In this document: piece by piece, positions 1 through 5,376 of the stretch
How the letters are laid out: every line of letters starts with the position of its first letter
Position numbering within the stretch: the stretch's first letter is position 1
Assembly (NCBI GenBank): GCA_017413675.1
Contig: JAFPSR010000015.1
Coordinates: 1-5,376 of the forward strand
From: Clostridia bacterium
GTDB taxonomy: Bacteria > Bacillota_A > Clostridia > Christensenellales > UBA1750
Length of the DNA stretch: 5,376 nt
Direction: 5' to 3'
Position numbers and translations under genes: made by a program
Notes under the pieces: generated by a model
Told to the model about the DNA's origin: nothing
Databases searched by the model: none
What the model saw: the letters and a program-made list of their open reading frames with translations, nothing else

Positions 1-33
1 ATAACATTTTATGTGTTCAGATATCCTCTTCAT
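1..33 (-). CDS. Possible 5' end of an unidentified gene running off the left edge
   Basis: Reading leftward, an ATG at 33-31 opens a frame of 11 codons (MKRISEHIKCY) that is still open at the window edge. What supports a real start is the context: a GAGGGAGA ribosome binding site (46 down to 39) lies five bases before the ATG, and a TATAAT box lies about 40 bases upstream on the same strand. Eleven residues are too few to assign a family or to be sure the frame is coding. The gene would run in the same direction as the GH31 gene to its right, but a terminator hairpin and its own promoter candidate separate them, so it is probably a separate transcription unit. Confidence 0.4.
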   Translation of the reverse strand, partial: MKRISEHIKCY

Positions 34-69
34 ATTAATCTCCCTCATAGTGGTTCTGTGAAACAACAA

Positions 70-97
70 ATTATATCCCTTATGCAGTATTTAACCA
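70..97 (-). promoter_or_regulatory. Candidate sigma-A promoter for the left-edge gene
   Basis: On the minus strand there is an exact TATAAT (75 to 70). The best -35 match is weak: TGGTTA (97 to 92, three of six bases) with a 16-base spacer. Transcription would begin near 63 and leave a leader of about 30 bases before the ATG at 33. The -10 is strong and the -35 poor, so this may be an activated promoter or a chance match in AT-rich DNA. Confidence 0.35.
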
Positions 98-170
98 TAT
101 AAAGTAATCTTGTTTTTGTACTAGAAGAATAACTCATTATTGGTGACAAAGCAAGTTCTGGACAATAAAG

Positions 171-206
171 AATCCTCTTTTGTTGTAAGTACAAAAGAGG
201 ATTTTT
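171..206. terminator. Intrinsic terminator, probably bidirectional
   Basis: A perfect 13-bp stem (171-183 pairing with 191-203) encloses a 7-base loop. On the plus strand it ends in TTTTT (202-206). On the minus strand it is followed by a T-rich but imperfect tail (TTCTTTATT). The only supported gene that ends nearby is the minus-strand GH31 gene, whose stop is at 261, so its main role is likely to end that transcript before the left-edge gene. The better U-tract faces the other way, which is why no single strand is assigned. Confidence 0.8.
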
Positions 207-260
207 GGAAAACCTATGGAGTAAATGAAAAGTGACGAATAATAGAGCTGTTTCTAGTGA

Positions 261-2267
261 CTACAGTGTTCTTCCATTGGTCGTGAATACGGGGATGACG
301 TCAATGGGAGTATCTACCGTAACGGTTTGGCCGCCGTGATAGACCTTCCCGGTATGGAAGTCCGTCCAGTCTTTTCCCGTGGGAAGATAGACGCTGCGTT
401 GTTTCATGCCGGCATACATGACGGGGGCAACCAGGACATCCGGTCCGAACATATAGCTTTCCTGCTGTTCCCAGCAGGCCGGATCCTGGGGGAATTCATA
501 GAACAGGGGACGGATGACAGGGGTGCCTTTTTCATGGGCAGCCTGCATCAGCTCCCGGATATACGGCTTCATCCTCTCGCGCAGGAACAGGTATTTTTTG
601 CAGATTTCATAATTTTCGTCCCCAAAGGCCCACACTTCGTTTGCCGCGCCGGAGTCGGTCAGCCCGCCGCCGGAGGTGCCGATCGGTTTGCTCTGCGGAT
701 CCCGATAGCCGTGCAGGCGCATGACCGGGCAGAAGCAGCCGTAGGCAAACCAGCGCGCAAGGAGTTCCTGGAACGCGGGATCCTTGGGATTGCCGCCATG
801 GAACCCGCCGATATCCGTGGTCCACCACGGGATTCCGCTGATCCCCATATGCAATCCGGCGGCGAACTGGTCACGGAAGGCCCGGAATGAAGAATCGATA
901 TCCCCGGACCATACCAGGGTTCCGTATTTCTGGGAACCGGCCCAGGCGCACCGGATCAGGTTGATAATATTCTTCTGTCCCGCTTTTTCCATTCCTTCAT
1001 AGAAGGTCCGGGCATACTCCACGGGATACAGGTTGCCGATCTGCAGATTGGTCCCGATATGATAACGGTAATTGTCGAAATCGTAAACGTTGTACTCGGG
1101 CTCCGCTTCATCCAGCCAGAAAATGTGGATGCCCTTGTCATAGTAATTCTTCTTGCATTTTTCCCATACAAACTCCCTGGCTTCGGGGTTGGTGGGGTCA
1201 AAGAAAACGGTCCTTCCGCGGTGCGTCATTGTGATACGTACGCCTCGTTCTGCCCGGATCAGCATCCCGCGCTGCAGCATCTCCTCATAGTTTTCACTGT
1301 CAAAATCCACGGTCGGCCATACGGAGACCATCAGTTTGATGCCCATTTCTTCGAGCTCTTTGACCATGCCTTCCGGATCGGGCCAGTAATCCGGGTCGAA
1401 CCGCCAGTCCCCCTGGAAAGGCCAGTGGAAGAAGTCGACAACAATCACATCGATCGGGAGATTCCGTTTCTTGTATTCCCGGGCAATGGAGAGCAGTTCG
1501 TCCTGGGTCTGATAGCGCAGCTTGCACTGCCAGAACCCCATGGCATAATCCGGCATCATGGGAACCTTCCCGGTCGCATCGGCATAATGCTCCTCGATTT
1601 CTGCCGGGGTGGAGCCGGCTGTGATCCAGTAATCCATGGCTTTGGTGGACTCGGCGGTCCAGCTTGTGATGTTCTTGCCGAAGGTAACCTGCCCGATTGC
1701 GGGGTTGTTCCACAGGAACCCGTATCCCTTGCTGGAAAGCACAAAGGGAATGGAGGCCTGGGAGTTCCGGTGTGCCAGTTCAAATTCCATTCCTTTCAGA
1801 TCAAAGAACGGCTGCTGGTACTGTCCCATCCCGAAAAGCTTCTCCGTAGGGTCGGATTCAAACTTGACCGTCAGGTGATAGTCCCCCCCGATCAGCGGAC
1901 GGAAGCCCCTGGCATCGATATGCAGGGCACTGGCAAACCCCTGGCGTTCCTTGATCGGGGTCCCGATATAGCCGAGGCGGGTACGGAGGTATTCTTCCAG
2001 GAGGATATCCCCCTTTTCATTCAGGAAAATAATCTTCCCGTTCCGCTGGACTCTGGCTTTGATTTTCCCGTTCTGAATCTCGGCAGACTGCTCCTCAATT
2101 GAAATGATGGAATCTGTATCGGTCGGGCTTAAAAGGGCCCAGTTCTCCTGCGGGAATTCTGCGTCCAGTGTAGAGCGGACACGGAGGGAATCCCTGCCCC
2201 AGGGTTCAATACGGACTTTCTCGAAATCATATTGGTAGACAAGGGTCTGTCCATCCTGAAGGAACAT
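261..2267 (-). CDS. Glycoside hydrolase family 31 (alpha-xylosidase/alpha-glucosidase type)
   Basis: This is a complete 668-residue retaining alpha-glycosidase of family GH31, which removes terminal alpha-linked xylose or glucose from oligosaccharides. There is no signal peptide, so it should act in the cytoplasm on imported sugars. The N-terminal beta-sandwich covers roughly residues 1-225 and includes FGMGQYQQ near 145. The (beta/alpha)8 barrel follows, with GFWQCKLRY at 244-252, VVDFFHW at 276-282, and the nucleophile motif WLDEAEPE with Asp386. The acid/base is Asp456 in WSGDIDSS. The family stretch GISGIPWWTTDIGGF ends at 489, and RLHG holds His519. The protein is about 100 residues shorter than E. 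coli YicI and seems to lack an extended distal C-terminal domain. The ATG at 2267 follows an AGAGGTG ribosome binding site. The WLDxxEP motif resembles the Xyl31A-like branch rather than YicI, which favours alpha-xylosidase. Family membership is near certain; the substrate is inferred. Confidence 0.95.
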   Translation of the reverse strand: MFLQDGQTLVYQYDFEKVRIEPWGRDSLRVRSTLDAEFPQENWALLSPTDTDSIISIEEQSAEIQNGKIKARVQRNGKIIFLNEKGDILLEEYLRTRLGYIGTPIKERQGFASALHIDARGFRPLIGGDYHLTVKFESDPTEKLFGMGQYQQPFFDLKGMEFELAHRNSQASIPFVLSSKGYGFLWNNPAIGQVTFGKNITSWTAESTKAMDYWITAGSTPAEIEEHYADATGKVPMMPDYAMGFWQCKLRYQTQDELLSIAREYKKRNLPIDVIVVDFFHWPFQGDWRFDPDYWPDPEGMVKELEEMGIKLMVSVWPTVDFDSENYEEMLQRGMLIRAERGVRITMTHRGRTVFFDPTNPEAREFVWEKCKKNYYDKGIHIFWLDEAEPEYNVYDFDNYRYHIGTNLQIGNLYPVEYARTFYEGMEKAGQKNIINLIRCAWAGSQKYGTLVWSGDIDSSFRAFRDQFAAGLHMGISGIPWWTTDIGGFHGGNPKDPAFQELLARWFAYGCFCPVMRLHGYRDPQSKPIGTSGGGLTDSGAANEVWAFGDENYEICKKYLFLRERMKPYIRELMQAAHEKGTPVIRPLFYEFPQDPACWEQQESYMFGPDVLVAPVMYAGMKQRSVYLPTGKDWTDFHTGKVYHGGQTVTVDTPIDVIPVFTTNGRTL

Positions 2268-2288
2268 ATGCTCACCTCTTTTTCGAAA

Positions 2289-2317
2289 TCTTTGTACACG
2301 GAAAATATCTGTGTCAA
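2289..2317 (-). promoter_or_regulatory. Candidate promoter of the GH31 gene
   Basis: A perfect -35 hexamer TTGACA reads leftward at 2317-2312. The -10 is ambiguous: TACAAA (2296-2291, four of six bases) lies only 15 bases away, while AAAGAT (2293-2288, three of six) gives an 18-base spacer. A separate TATACT (2332-2327) is a good -10 but has no recognisable -35. Any of these would give a short leader before the ATG at 2267. The weak -10 suits a regulated sugar-catabolism gene, but the exact start is unresolved. Confidence 0.4.
2296..2314. promoter_or_regulatory. Operator-like inverted repeat in the GH31 promoter
   Basis: An imperfect 19-bp dyad reads ACACGG, seven AT-only bases, then CTGTGT. 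Five of six positions pair in each arm. It lies between the TTGACA -35 element and the candidate -10, where a bound repressor would block RNA polymerase. This placement is typical of operators for local sugar regulators, but the motif does not match a regulator I can name and no regulator gene is visible in the window. Confidence 0.3.
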
Positions 2318-2341
2318 CCTGTTTTCAGTATAGGGCAACTC

Positions 2342-2393
2342 GGAAAGAAAAGATAGTCTTTCCATTGGAAGATCTCTGTACAGACATGCCTGA
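2342..2393. other. Cluster of short inverted repeats in the divergent intergenic region
   Basis: Three dyads lie close together. A 7-bp stem pairs GGAAAGA (2342-2348) with TCTTTCC (2357-2363) around an 8-base loop. TCTGTACAGA (2375-2384) is a perfect 10-bp palindrome. GCCT-GAAA-AGGC lies just after it and forms a small hairpin with a GNRA-type loop. None is followed by a T-tract, so they are not terminators. They could be protein binding sites for either divergent gene, or chance. Confidence 0.3.
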
Positions 2394-2498
2394 AAAGGCC
2401 TCGCGAAACGGGAATGATTCCGGAAAACGGATAGAAAAATGGATGTGCTCCGGAGGACCGCAACCCCGGATCGTTCTGTTTCTATGAGTATATTTTAG

Positions 2499-2537
2499 AA
2501 AAATAACGCTGAAAATGCCCAAAAAACCCATAAAAAA
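2499..2537. other. Four phased A-tracts (likely intrinsic bend)
   Basis: A-runs occur at 2499-2503, 2512-2515, 2521-2526 and 2532-2537. Their centres are about 12, 10 and 11 bases apart, close to one helical turn, which is the arrangement that produces curved DNA. They lie about 55-95 bases upstream of the candidate -10 of the SpoIID-type gene. They could act as an UP-like element or a site for a nucleoid protein. The curvature is expected from the sequence; any role in transcription is inferred. Confidence 0.5.
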
Positions 2538-2567
2538 GCCTTTGGGAAGGGATTCTTTACAAGTTGG

Positions 2568-2599
2568 AAATATCAATTTTGGGAAGCTTCCTATACAAT
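2568..2599 (+). promoter_or_regulatory. Candidate promoter of the SpoIID-type gene
   Basis: The clearest element is TATACAAT (2592-2599). Its last six bases, TACAAT, match a sigma-A -10 at five of six positions, but no good sigma-A -35 lies at the usual distance. The octamer also differs at only one base from CATACAAT, a match to the published sigma-E -10 consensus of Bacillus. An AAATATC at 2568-2574 partly resembles the sigma-E -35, although the 17-base spacer is longer than the usual 14-15. Transcription would start near 2606, about 40 bases before the ATG. Confidence 0.35.
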
Positions 2600-2635
2600 G
2601 GTAAGCACATAATAAGGAATAAACCGCGAAGTTTC

Positions 2636-2641
2636 GGAGGG
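2636..2641 (+). promoter_or_regulatory. Ribosome binding site that fixes the SpoIID-type start
   Basis: GGAGGG is followed by six bases and then ATG at 2648. The frame is open further upstream, to an ATG at 2564, but that codon has no such site and would put 28 residues before the signal peptide. The site therefore decides for 2648. Confidence 0.85.
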
Positions 2642-2647
2642 ATACAA

Positions 2648-4846
2648 ATGAAACGATCGGTTTCTGCAATATTAATATTTACTTTTCTTTGCCTGATTTG
2701 TTTGGCAGGGTTTGTGCCTTCCCAGGCTTTTGCTGCCAGGAACAGTACGGTAAGGGTTTATTTGTCTTCCTACGGAACCCAGACCAGCGTAACGGTCCGC
2801 CCGACAGGCGTTTATTCCGTATCCGGACATGCACTGACCAGCGGGAAGAGCTATAAAGTCAGTGTATCGAACGGAAAACTCAGTATTTCCGGCGGGGATC
2901 TGGCAGAAGCGATTTCGATGGGGACGGACGGTACGTTGGTTTGCCATCTGAACAGCAATTCTTCTGCTTCCAGCATCAAAGTAACCGGGAAGTATACCCG
3001 TTCCTATTACGGCAGCCTGCGTTTCTGTGTCTCCGGCAGCGGATTCATAATGTACAACCATGTTTATATGGAAGATTATGTGGCCGGTGTCGTGCCGTTC
3101 GAAATCAATGATTCCTGGCCGTATGAAGCCCAGAAAGCCCAGGCAGTCGTATCCCGTACGTTTGCCGCCCAGAGAATGGCAGGCGCTTCCTCCCGTGCCT
3201 ATGATGTTTTTGATACTACGACTTCCCAGGTTTATAAGGGAATCACTTCCAATGAACCTTCCTGCCGCCGGGCAGTCCGGGATACCGCCGGCCAGATCCT
3301 GACTTACAGCGGGAAACCGATAGATGCCGTATTCGGTGCGTCCAACGGCGGACAGGTCGAACTTCCTGCCAATGTATGGGGCGGGACATCCGCGGTGTAC
3401 TTCATTATGAAGGATGACCCCTACGATCTGGCTTCCAGTGAATCCCCCGCGTCTTTCTACTACTTCACATCTACCTCCTTTGGAAAGAATTTCAAAGCAC
3501 TGCTCCTGAAGAAACTGCAGGATGCCGGGTATGAAAACTGTGAGGAACTGCAGATCACGGATGTAAACCTGACGAACCCGAGACAGAAAGATAATGCTTC
3601 CGTAGGGAAGAGCAGATATTATCAGAGTATGCAGGTCAATCTGTCTTTCAAGGTCAAGGAAGGGGAGACCCTGGTTCCCTATACCAGGAAAGTCACGCTC
3701 AGCCTGCATGATGAAGTCCGCAAGAAGGTCTTCGTTTCCGGGGAGGAAGGAATGAACCTTGGAAAGTATGCCCAGTCCTGTACGCTGTTTGCGCTGGAGA
3801 AGGAACAGGATGCCTATACGCTTTCTCTGAGAAGATGGGGATCTGGTGTCGGGCTCAGCCAGTACGGCGCCTGGGAAATGGCGAAGTCCACCGGATGCGG
3901 ATATCAGGATATCCTGAACTTCTATTTCCGTAGTGTAACCCTGCAGGACGGGGGGTTTGCCTCTCCCTTCTATGCAGCATTCACATCCACAGACCAGCCT
4001 CTCCCGCTGGGACTCGGTGCCCAGCAGCCTGCCGCCAGTATCGGGACAGGGATCGTAAATACTTCCAGCGGCAGCTTGCGTCTGCGTGCTGAACCGAATA
4101 CATCCTGCGAAGTCGTAACATCGATTCCCAAGGGGGAAACGGTAACGGTTCTCCAGGATCTGGATGAATGGTATCAGGTTTCCTATAATTCCTATACGGG
4201 ATATGTGAGTGCGGAATACATCAAGTTTACTCCGAACGGTTCGACGGAAACCACGCCAAAACCGACTGCGACTGTGACGCCTTCCGCAACACCTTCCGCG
4301 ACGCCCACACCTTCCGCAACGCCTGCACCCACCAAGACACCGGCGGGGACTTCAGACAGCGGTCAGCCGATCGGGACAGGGAAGATCAATACCGCTTCCT
4401 CCCCCCTGAACATGCGTCAGGAAGCCACGTCCTCTTCCAAGGTTCTTGCACAGATTCCGAAAGGAACGACTGTGGAAATCTATAAGGAAAGCAACGGCTG
4501 GTACTATATCAAGTACAACGGCCAGATGGGCTGGGGAAGCACCAAGTATATCATCCTGACAAACAATACGGCATCTACGCCGAAACCTACGGCTACCTCT
4601 ACCCCGCAGCCAACCGCACCGGCAGCAAGCGATACGCCGAAGGTGATCGGGACCGGGAAAGTCAATACGGCTTCCTCTCCCTTGAATATGCGGGAAACAC
4701 CGTCCGCCTCCGCAAAACTGATACTGCAGATTCCGAAAGGAACGGTAGTGAATGTCCTGCAGTCACAGTCTGGATGGTATCAGGTACAGTACCAGGGGAA
4801 AACCGGATGGGTCAGCAGCAGTTTCATGATGTTCACCCCGGCATAA
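2648..4846 (+). CDS. Secreted SpoIID/LytB-domain protein with three SH3b domains
   Basis: This 732-residue exported protein probably cuts or remodels peptidoglycan. Residues 1-29 form a Sec signal peptide (MKR, hydrophobic core, cleavage after AFA). No lipobox surrounds Cys18. The SpoIID/LytB region spans about 33-430: a beta-rich start (VRVYL), then the catalytic-type block YNHVYMEDYVAGVVPFE with Glu152 where SpoIID enzymes carry their catalytic Glu, SWPYEAQKAQAVVSRTF, SNGG near 232-235, and WGSGVGLSQYG at 397-407. Characterised SpoIID proteins are lytic transglycosylases acting on glycan stripped of stem peptides. SH3b wall-binding domains follow at about 466-528, 576-638 and 669-730, joined by Pro/Thr-rich linkers. 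Two things are odd. Ser399 replaces the His usual in the GHGVGxSQ motif, and the DTTTSQVY segment lacks the Cys seen in many relatives. It is more than twice the length of Bacillus SpoIID because of the SH3b tail. It appears monocistronic and could act in growth, division or sporulation. Confidence 0.92.
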   Translation: MKRSVSAILIFTFLCLICLAGFVPSQAFAARNSTVRVYLSSYGTQTSVTVRPTGVYSVSGHALTSGKSYKVSVSNGKLSISGGDLAEAISMGTDGTLVCHLNSNSSASSIKVTGKYTRSYYGSLRFCVSGSGFIMYNHVYMEDYVAGVVPFEINDSWPYEAQKAQAVVSRTFAAQRMAGASSRAYDVFDTTTSQVYKGITSNEPSCRRAVRDTAGQILTYSGKPIDAVFGASNGGQVELPANVWGGTSAVYFIMKDDPYDLASSESPASFYYFTSTSFGKNFKALLLKKLQDAGYENCEELQITDVNLTNPRQKDNASVGKSRYYQSMQVNLSFKVKEGETLVPYTRKVTLSLHDEVRKKVFVSGEEGMNLGKYAQSCTLFALEKEQDAYTLSLRRWGSGVGLSQYGAWEMAKSTGCGYQDILNFYFRSVTLQDGGFASPFYAAFTSTDQPLPLGLGAQQPAASIGTGIVNTSSGSLRLRAEPNTSCEVVTSIPKGETVTVLQDLDEWYQVSYNSYTGYVSAEYIKFTPNGSTETTPKPTATVTPSATPSATPTPSATPAPTKTPAGTSDSGQPIGTGKINTASSPLNMRQEATSSSKVLAQIPKGTTVEIYKESNGWYYIKYNGQMGWGSTKYIILTNNTASTPKPTATSTPQPTAPAASDTPKVIGTGKVNTASSPLNMRETPSASAKLILQIPKGTVVNVLQSQSGWYQVQYQGKTGWVSSSFMMFTPA
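4235..4372 (+). repeat. Pro/Thr/Ser-rich linker with PSAT repeats
   Basis: This part of the SpoIID-type gene encodes the low-complexity spacer between the first and second SH3b domains. Within it the ten-base unit CTTCCGCAAC appears at 4281-4290 and 4311-4320, with a one-base variant (CTTCCGCGAC) at 4293-4302, giving PSAT peptide repeats. A shorter linker of similar composition lies between domains two and three. Such linkers are flexible, may be glycosylated in secreted proteins, and can change length by slippage. Confidence 0.75.
4373..4840 (+). repeat. Duplicated SH3b modules 2 and 3
   Basis: The second (4373-4564) and third (4649-4840) SH3b modules align without gaps over 64 residues with about half identical by hand count. 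Both share TASSPLNMR near the start and QIPKGT in the middle. At DNA level a 17-base stretch is identical (4451-4467 and 4727-4743). The first module (4043-4234) is more diverged. Modules two and three therefore look like the younger duplication. Confidence 0.8.
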
Positions 4847-4919
4847 ACCGAAGAGCAGAGCATTGTTCTTATCCCGGAAATCCAGGACAGGTTCCCTATC
4901 CGGACGAAACCAGCTTGTG

Positions 4920-4957
4920 ATCCCGGCACAATTCCAGTGATTGTGCCGGGATTTTTT
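4920..4957 (+). terminator. Strong intrinsic terminator after the SpoIID-type gene
   Basis: A perfect 13-bp stem (4920-4932 with 4940-4952) rich in G and C encloses a 7-base loop and runs straight into TTTTTT (4952-4957). It lies 73 bases after the TAA stop. It separates the SpoIID-type transcript from the methyltransferase gene downstream. Confidence 0.93.
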
Positions 4958-5012
4958 GCTGCCGTTCCGGGGCGGCCTACCCACCAGGTCTGCCGTATGG
5001 AAGATACGAATC

Positions 5013-5042
5013 TTGACAGAAAAAACAGTCCTCCGATATAAT
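5013..5042 (+). promoter_or_regulatory. Consensus sigma-A promoter of the methyltransferase gene
   Basis: TTGACA (5013-5018) and TATAAT (5037-5042) both match the housekeeping consensus at every base, with an 18-base spacer that is one more than the optimum. There is no TGn extension. Transcription should begin near 5049. It lies after the terminator, so the downstream gene has its own strong constitutive-type promoter. Confidence 0.88.
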
Positions 5043-5048
5043 GAATTG

Positions 5049-5180
5049 ATAAGTGGCCGGAGATATTCCGCTGTCGGATCAGCAGGACAGGACAGGAAAA
5101 TCCCGCCATTTTGGTTCTGTCGATAGATATGCTGTGCCTGTTGATCCTTCGTCTTCAGCATGGCTTTTTAGGAGCGAATC
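5049..5180 (+). other. Long, partly structured 5' leader of the methyltransferase gene
   Basis: About 130 bases separate the predicted transcription start from the ATG at 5181. Possible stems are CGGA/TCCG (5058-5061 with 5067-5070), GACAG/CTGTC (5091-5095 with 5117-5121) enclosing AAAAT/ATTTT (5097-5101 with 5108-5112), and ATGCTG/CAGCAT (5129-5134 with 5156-5161). The last is followed by GGC and TTTTT (5165-5169), just before the AGGAG ribosome binding site. I recognise no known riboswitch or T-box here, and no coding frame is convincing. The structure could tune translation or attenuate transcription, or be incidental. Confidence 0.35.
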
Positions 5181-5376
5181 ATGAATTGCACACATTTCCG
5201 GCCTGGAGAACGTCTGGATGATCTGCAACACAATGGTTTGGTAATTATACAAAACAGGAATCAGTTCTGCTTTGGCACGGATTCCATACTGCTGGCGCAT
5301 TTTGCGTCGGAAGATAAGGCGAAGAAGGTTTGTGATCTCGGAACCGGGAGCGGAGTCCTTCCGCTTCTTCTTTCCG
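5181..5376 (+). CDS. trmN6: TrmN6/YabB-like tRNA (adenine-N6) methyltransferase, N-terminal part
   Basis: The first 65 codons of a class I SAM-dependent methyltransferase are present; the gene continues past the window end. The E. coli member of this family (YfiC/TrmN6) N6-methylates adenine 37 of tRNA1(Val); YabB is the Bacillus relative. Visible family features are RLDDLQ at 11-16, GLVIIQN at 19-25, QFCFGTDSILLAHFA at 28-42, and SAM-binding motif I, DLGTGSG, at 52-58. The catalytic NPPY motif would lie downstream, outside the window. The ATG follows AGGAG (5170-5174) with six intervening bases, and no better start lies upstream. It is transcribed from its own consensus promoter. The family assignment is good for so short a piece, but the exact tRNA substrate is inferred. 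Confidence 0.8.
   Translation, partial: MNCTHFRPGERLDDLQHNGLVIIQNRNQFCFGTDSILLAHFASEDKAKKVCDLGTGSGVLPLLLS

Noticed and set aside
1059..2102. 347-codon open frame on the plus strand
   Set aside because: It is antisense to the GH31 gene, whose catalytic motifs are unmistakable; no RBS or family resemblance was seen.
2564..2647. Upstream ATG extension of the SpoIID-type protein by 28 residues
   Set aside because: It has no ribosome binding site and would bury the signal peptide; the ATG at 2648 has GGAGGG at ideal spacing.
2325..2669. Minus-strand frame of 114 codons across the divergent intergenic region
   Set aside because: It begins inside the SpoIID-type gene, covers that gene's RBS and promoter region, and has no recognisable protein features.
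2690..2704. Cys15/Cys18 of the signal peptide as a lipoprotein attachment site
   Set aside because: The residues before each Cys do not form a lipobox, and a good signal peptidase I site (AFA) follows.
2672..3709. 345-codon open frame on the minus strand
   Set aside because: It is antisense to the SpoIID-type gene, shows no recognisable domain, and is explained by the composition of the opposite strand.
4280..4760. Repeats as a possible CRISPR or mobile-element signal
   Set aside because: They are in frame within one gene and encode linker and SH3b repeats; the spacing and sequence do not fit CRISPR.
4941..5126. Small plus-strand frame of 61 codons between terminator and methyltransferase
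   Set aside because: It starts inside the terminator stem and spans the promoter; no RBS.
4763..5161. Minus-strand frame of 132 codons after the SpoIID-type gene
   Set aside because: It runs through the terminator and the consensus promoter in antisense and has no recognisable domain.

Overview
The window looks like chromosomal DNA of a low-to-mid GC Gram-positive bacterium, probably of the Clostridia/Firmicutes. The evidence is strong GGAGG-type ribosome binding sites, sigma-A style promoters, U-tailed intrinsic terminators, a secreted SpoIID/SH3b cell-wall protein, and a tRNA adenine methyltransferase of the YabB/TrmN6 type. I cannot name the species. There are two complete genes and two genes cut by the window edges. 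I saw no tRNA, rRNA, CRISPR array, transposase or phage gene.

Layout. Positions 1-33 (minus strand) hold the possible first 11 codons of a gene leaving the left edge, with a good RBS and a TATAAT box. Positions 34-260 are AT-rich spacer with a 13-bp stem terminator at 171-206. Positions 261-2267 (minus) encode a complete 668-residue glycoside hydrolase of family 31, probably an intracellular alpha-xylosidase or alpha-glucosidase. Positions 2268-2647 are a divergent intergenic region. It carries a candidate GH31 promoter with an operator-like dyad, several short palindromes, four phased A-tracts and a candidate promoter for the rightward gene. Positions 2648-4846 (plus) encode a 732-residue secreted protein: signal peptide, SpoIID/LytB domain, then three SH3b domains joined by Pro/Thr linkers. 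A strong terminator lies at 4920-4957. A perfect-hexamer sigma-A promoter (5013-5042) and a leader of about 130 nt precede a TrmN6-like methyltransferase that starts at 5181 and runs off the right end.

The genes appear to be independent transcription units rather than an operon: sugar-oligomer breakdown in the cytoplasm, peptidoglycan remodelling outside the membrane, and tRNA modification. I found no convincing new multi-gene system. The points most worth a second look are the SpoIID protein with Ser in the usual Gly-His-Gly motif and its repeated SH3b tail, the sporulation-like -10 element and bent-DNA signature upstream of it, the dyad in the GH31 promoter, and the structured leader of the methyltransferase gene.
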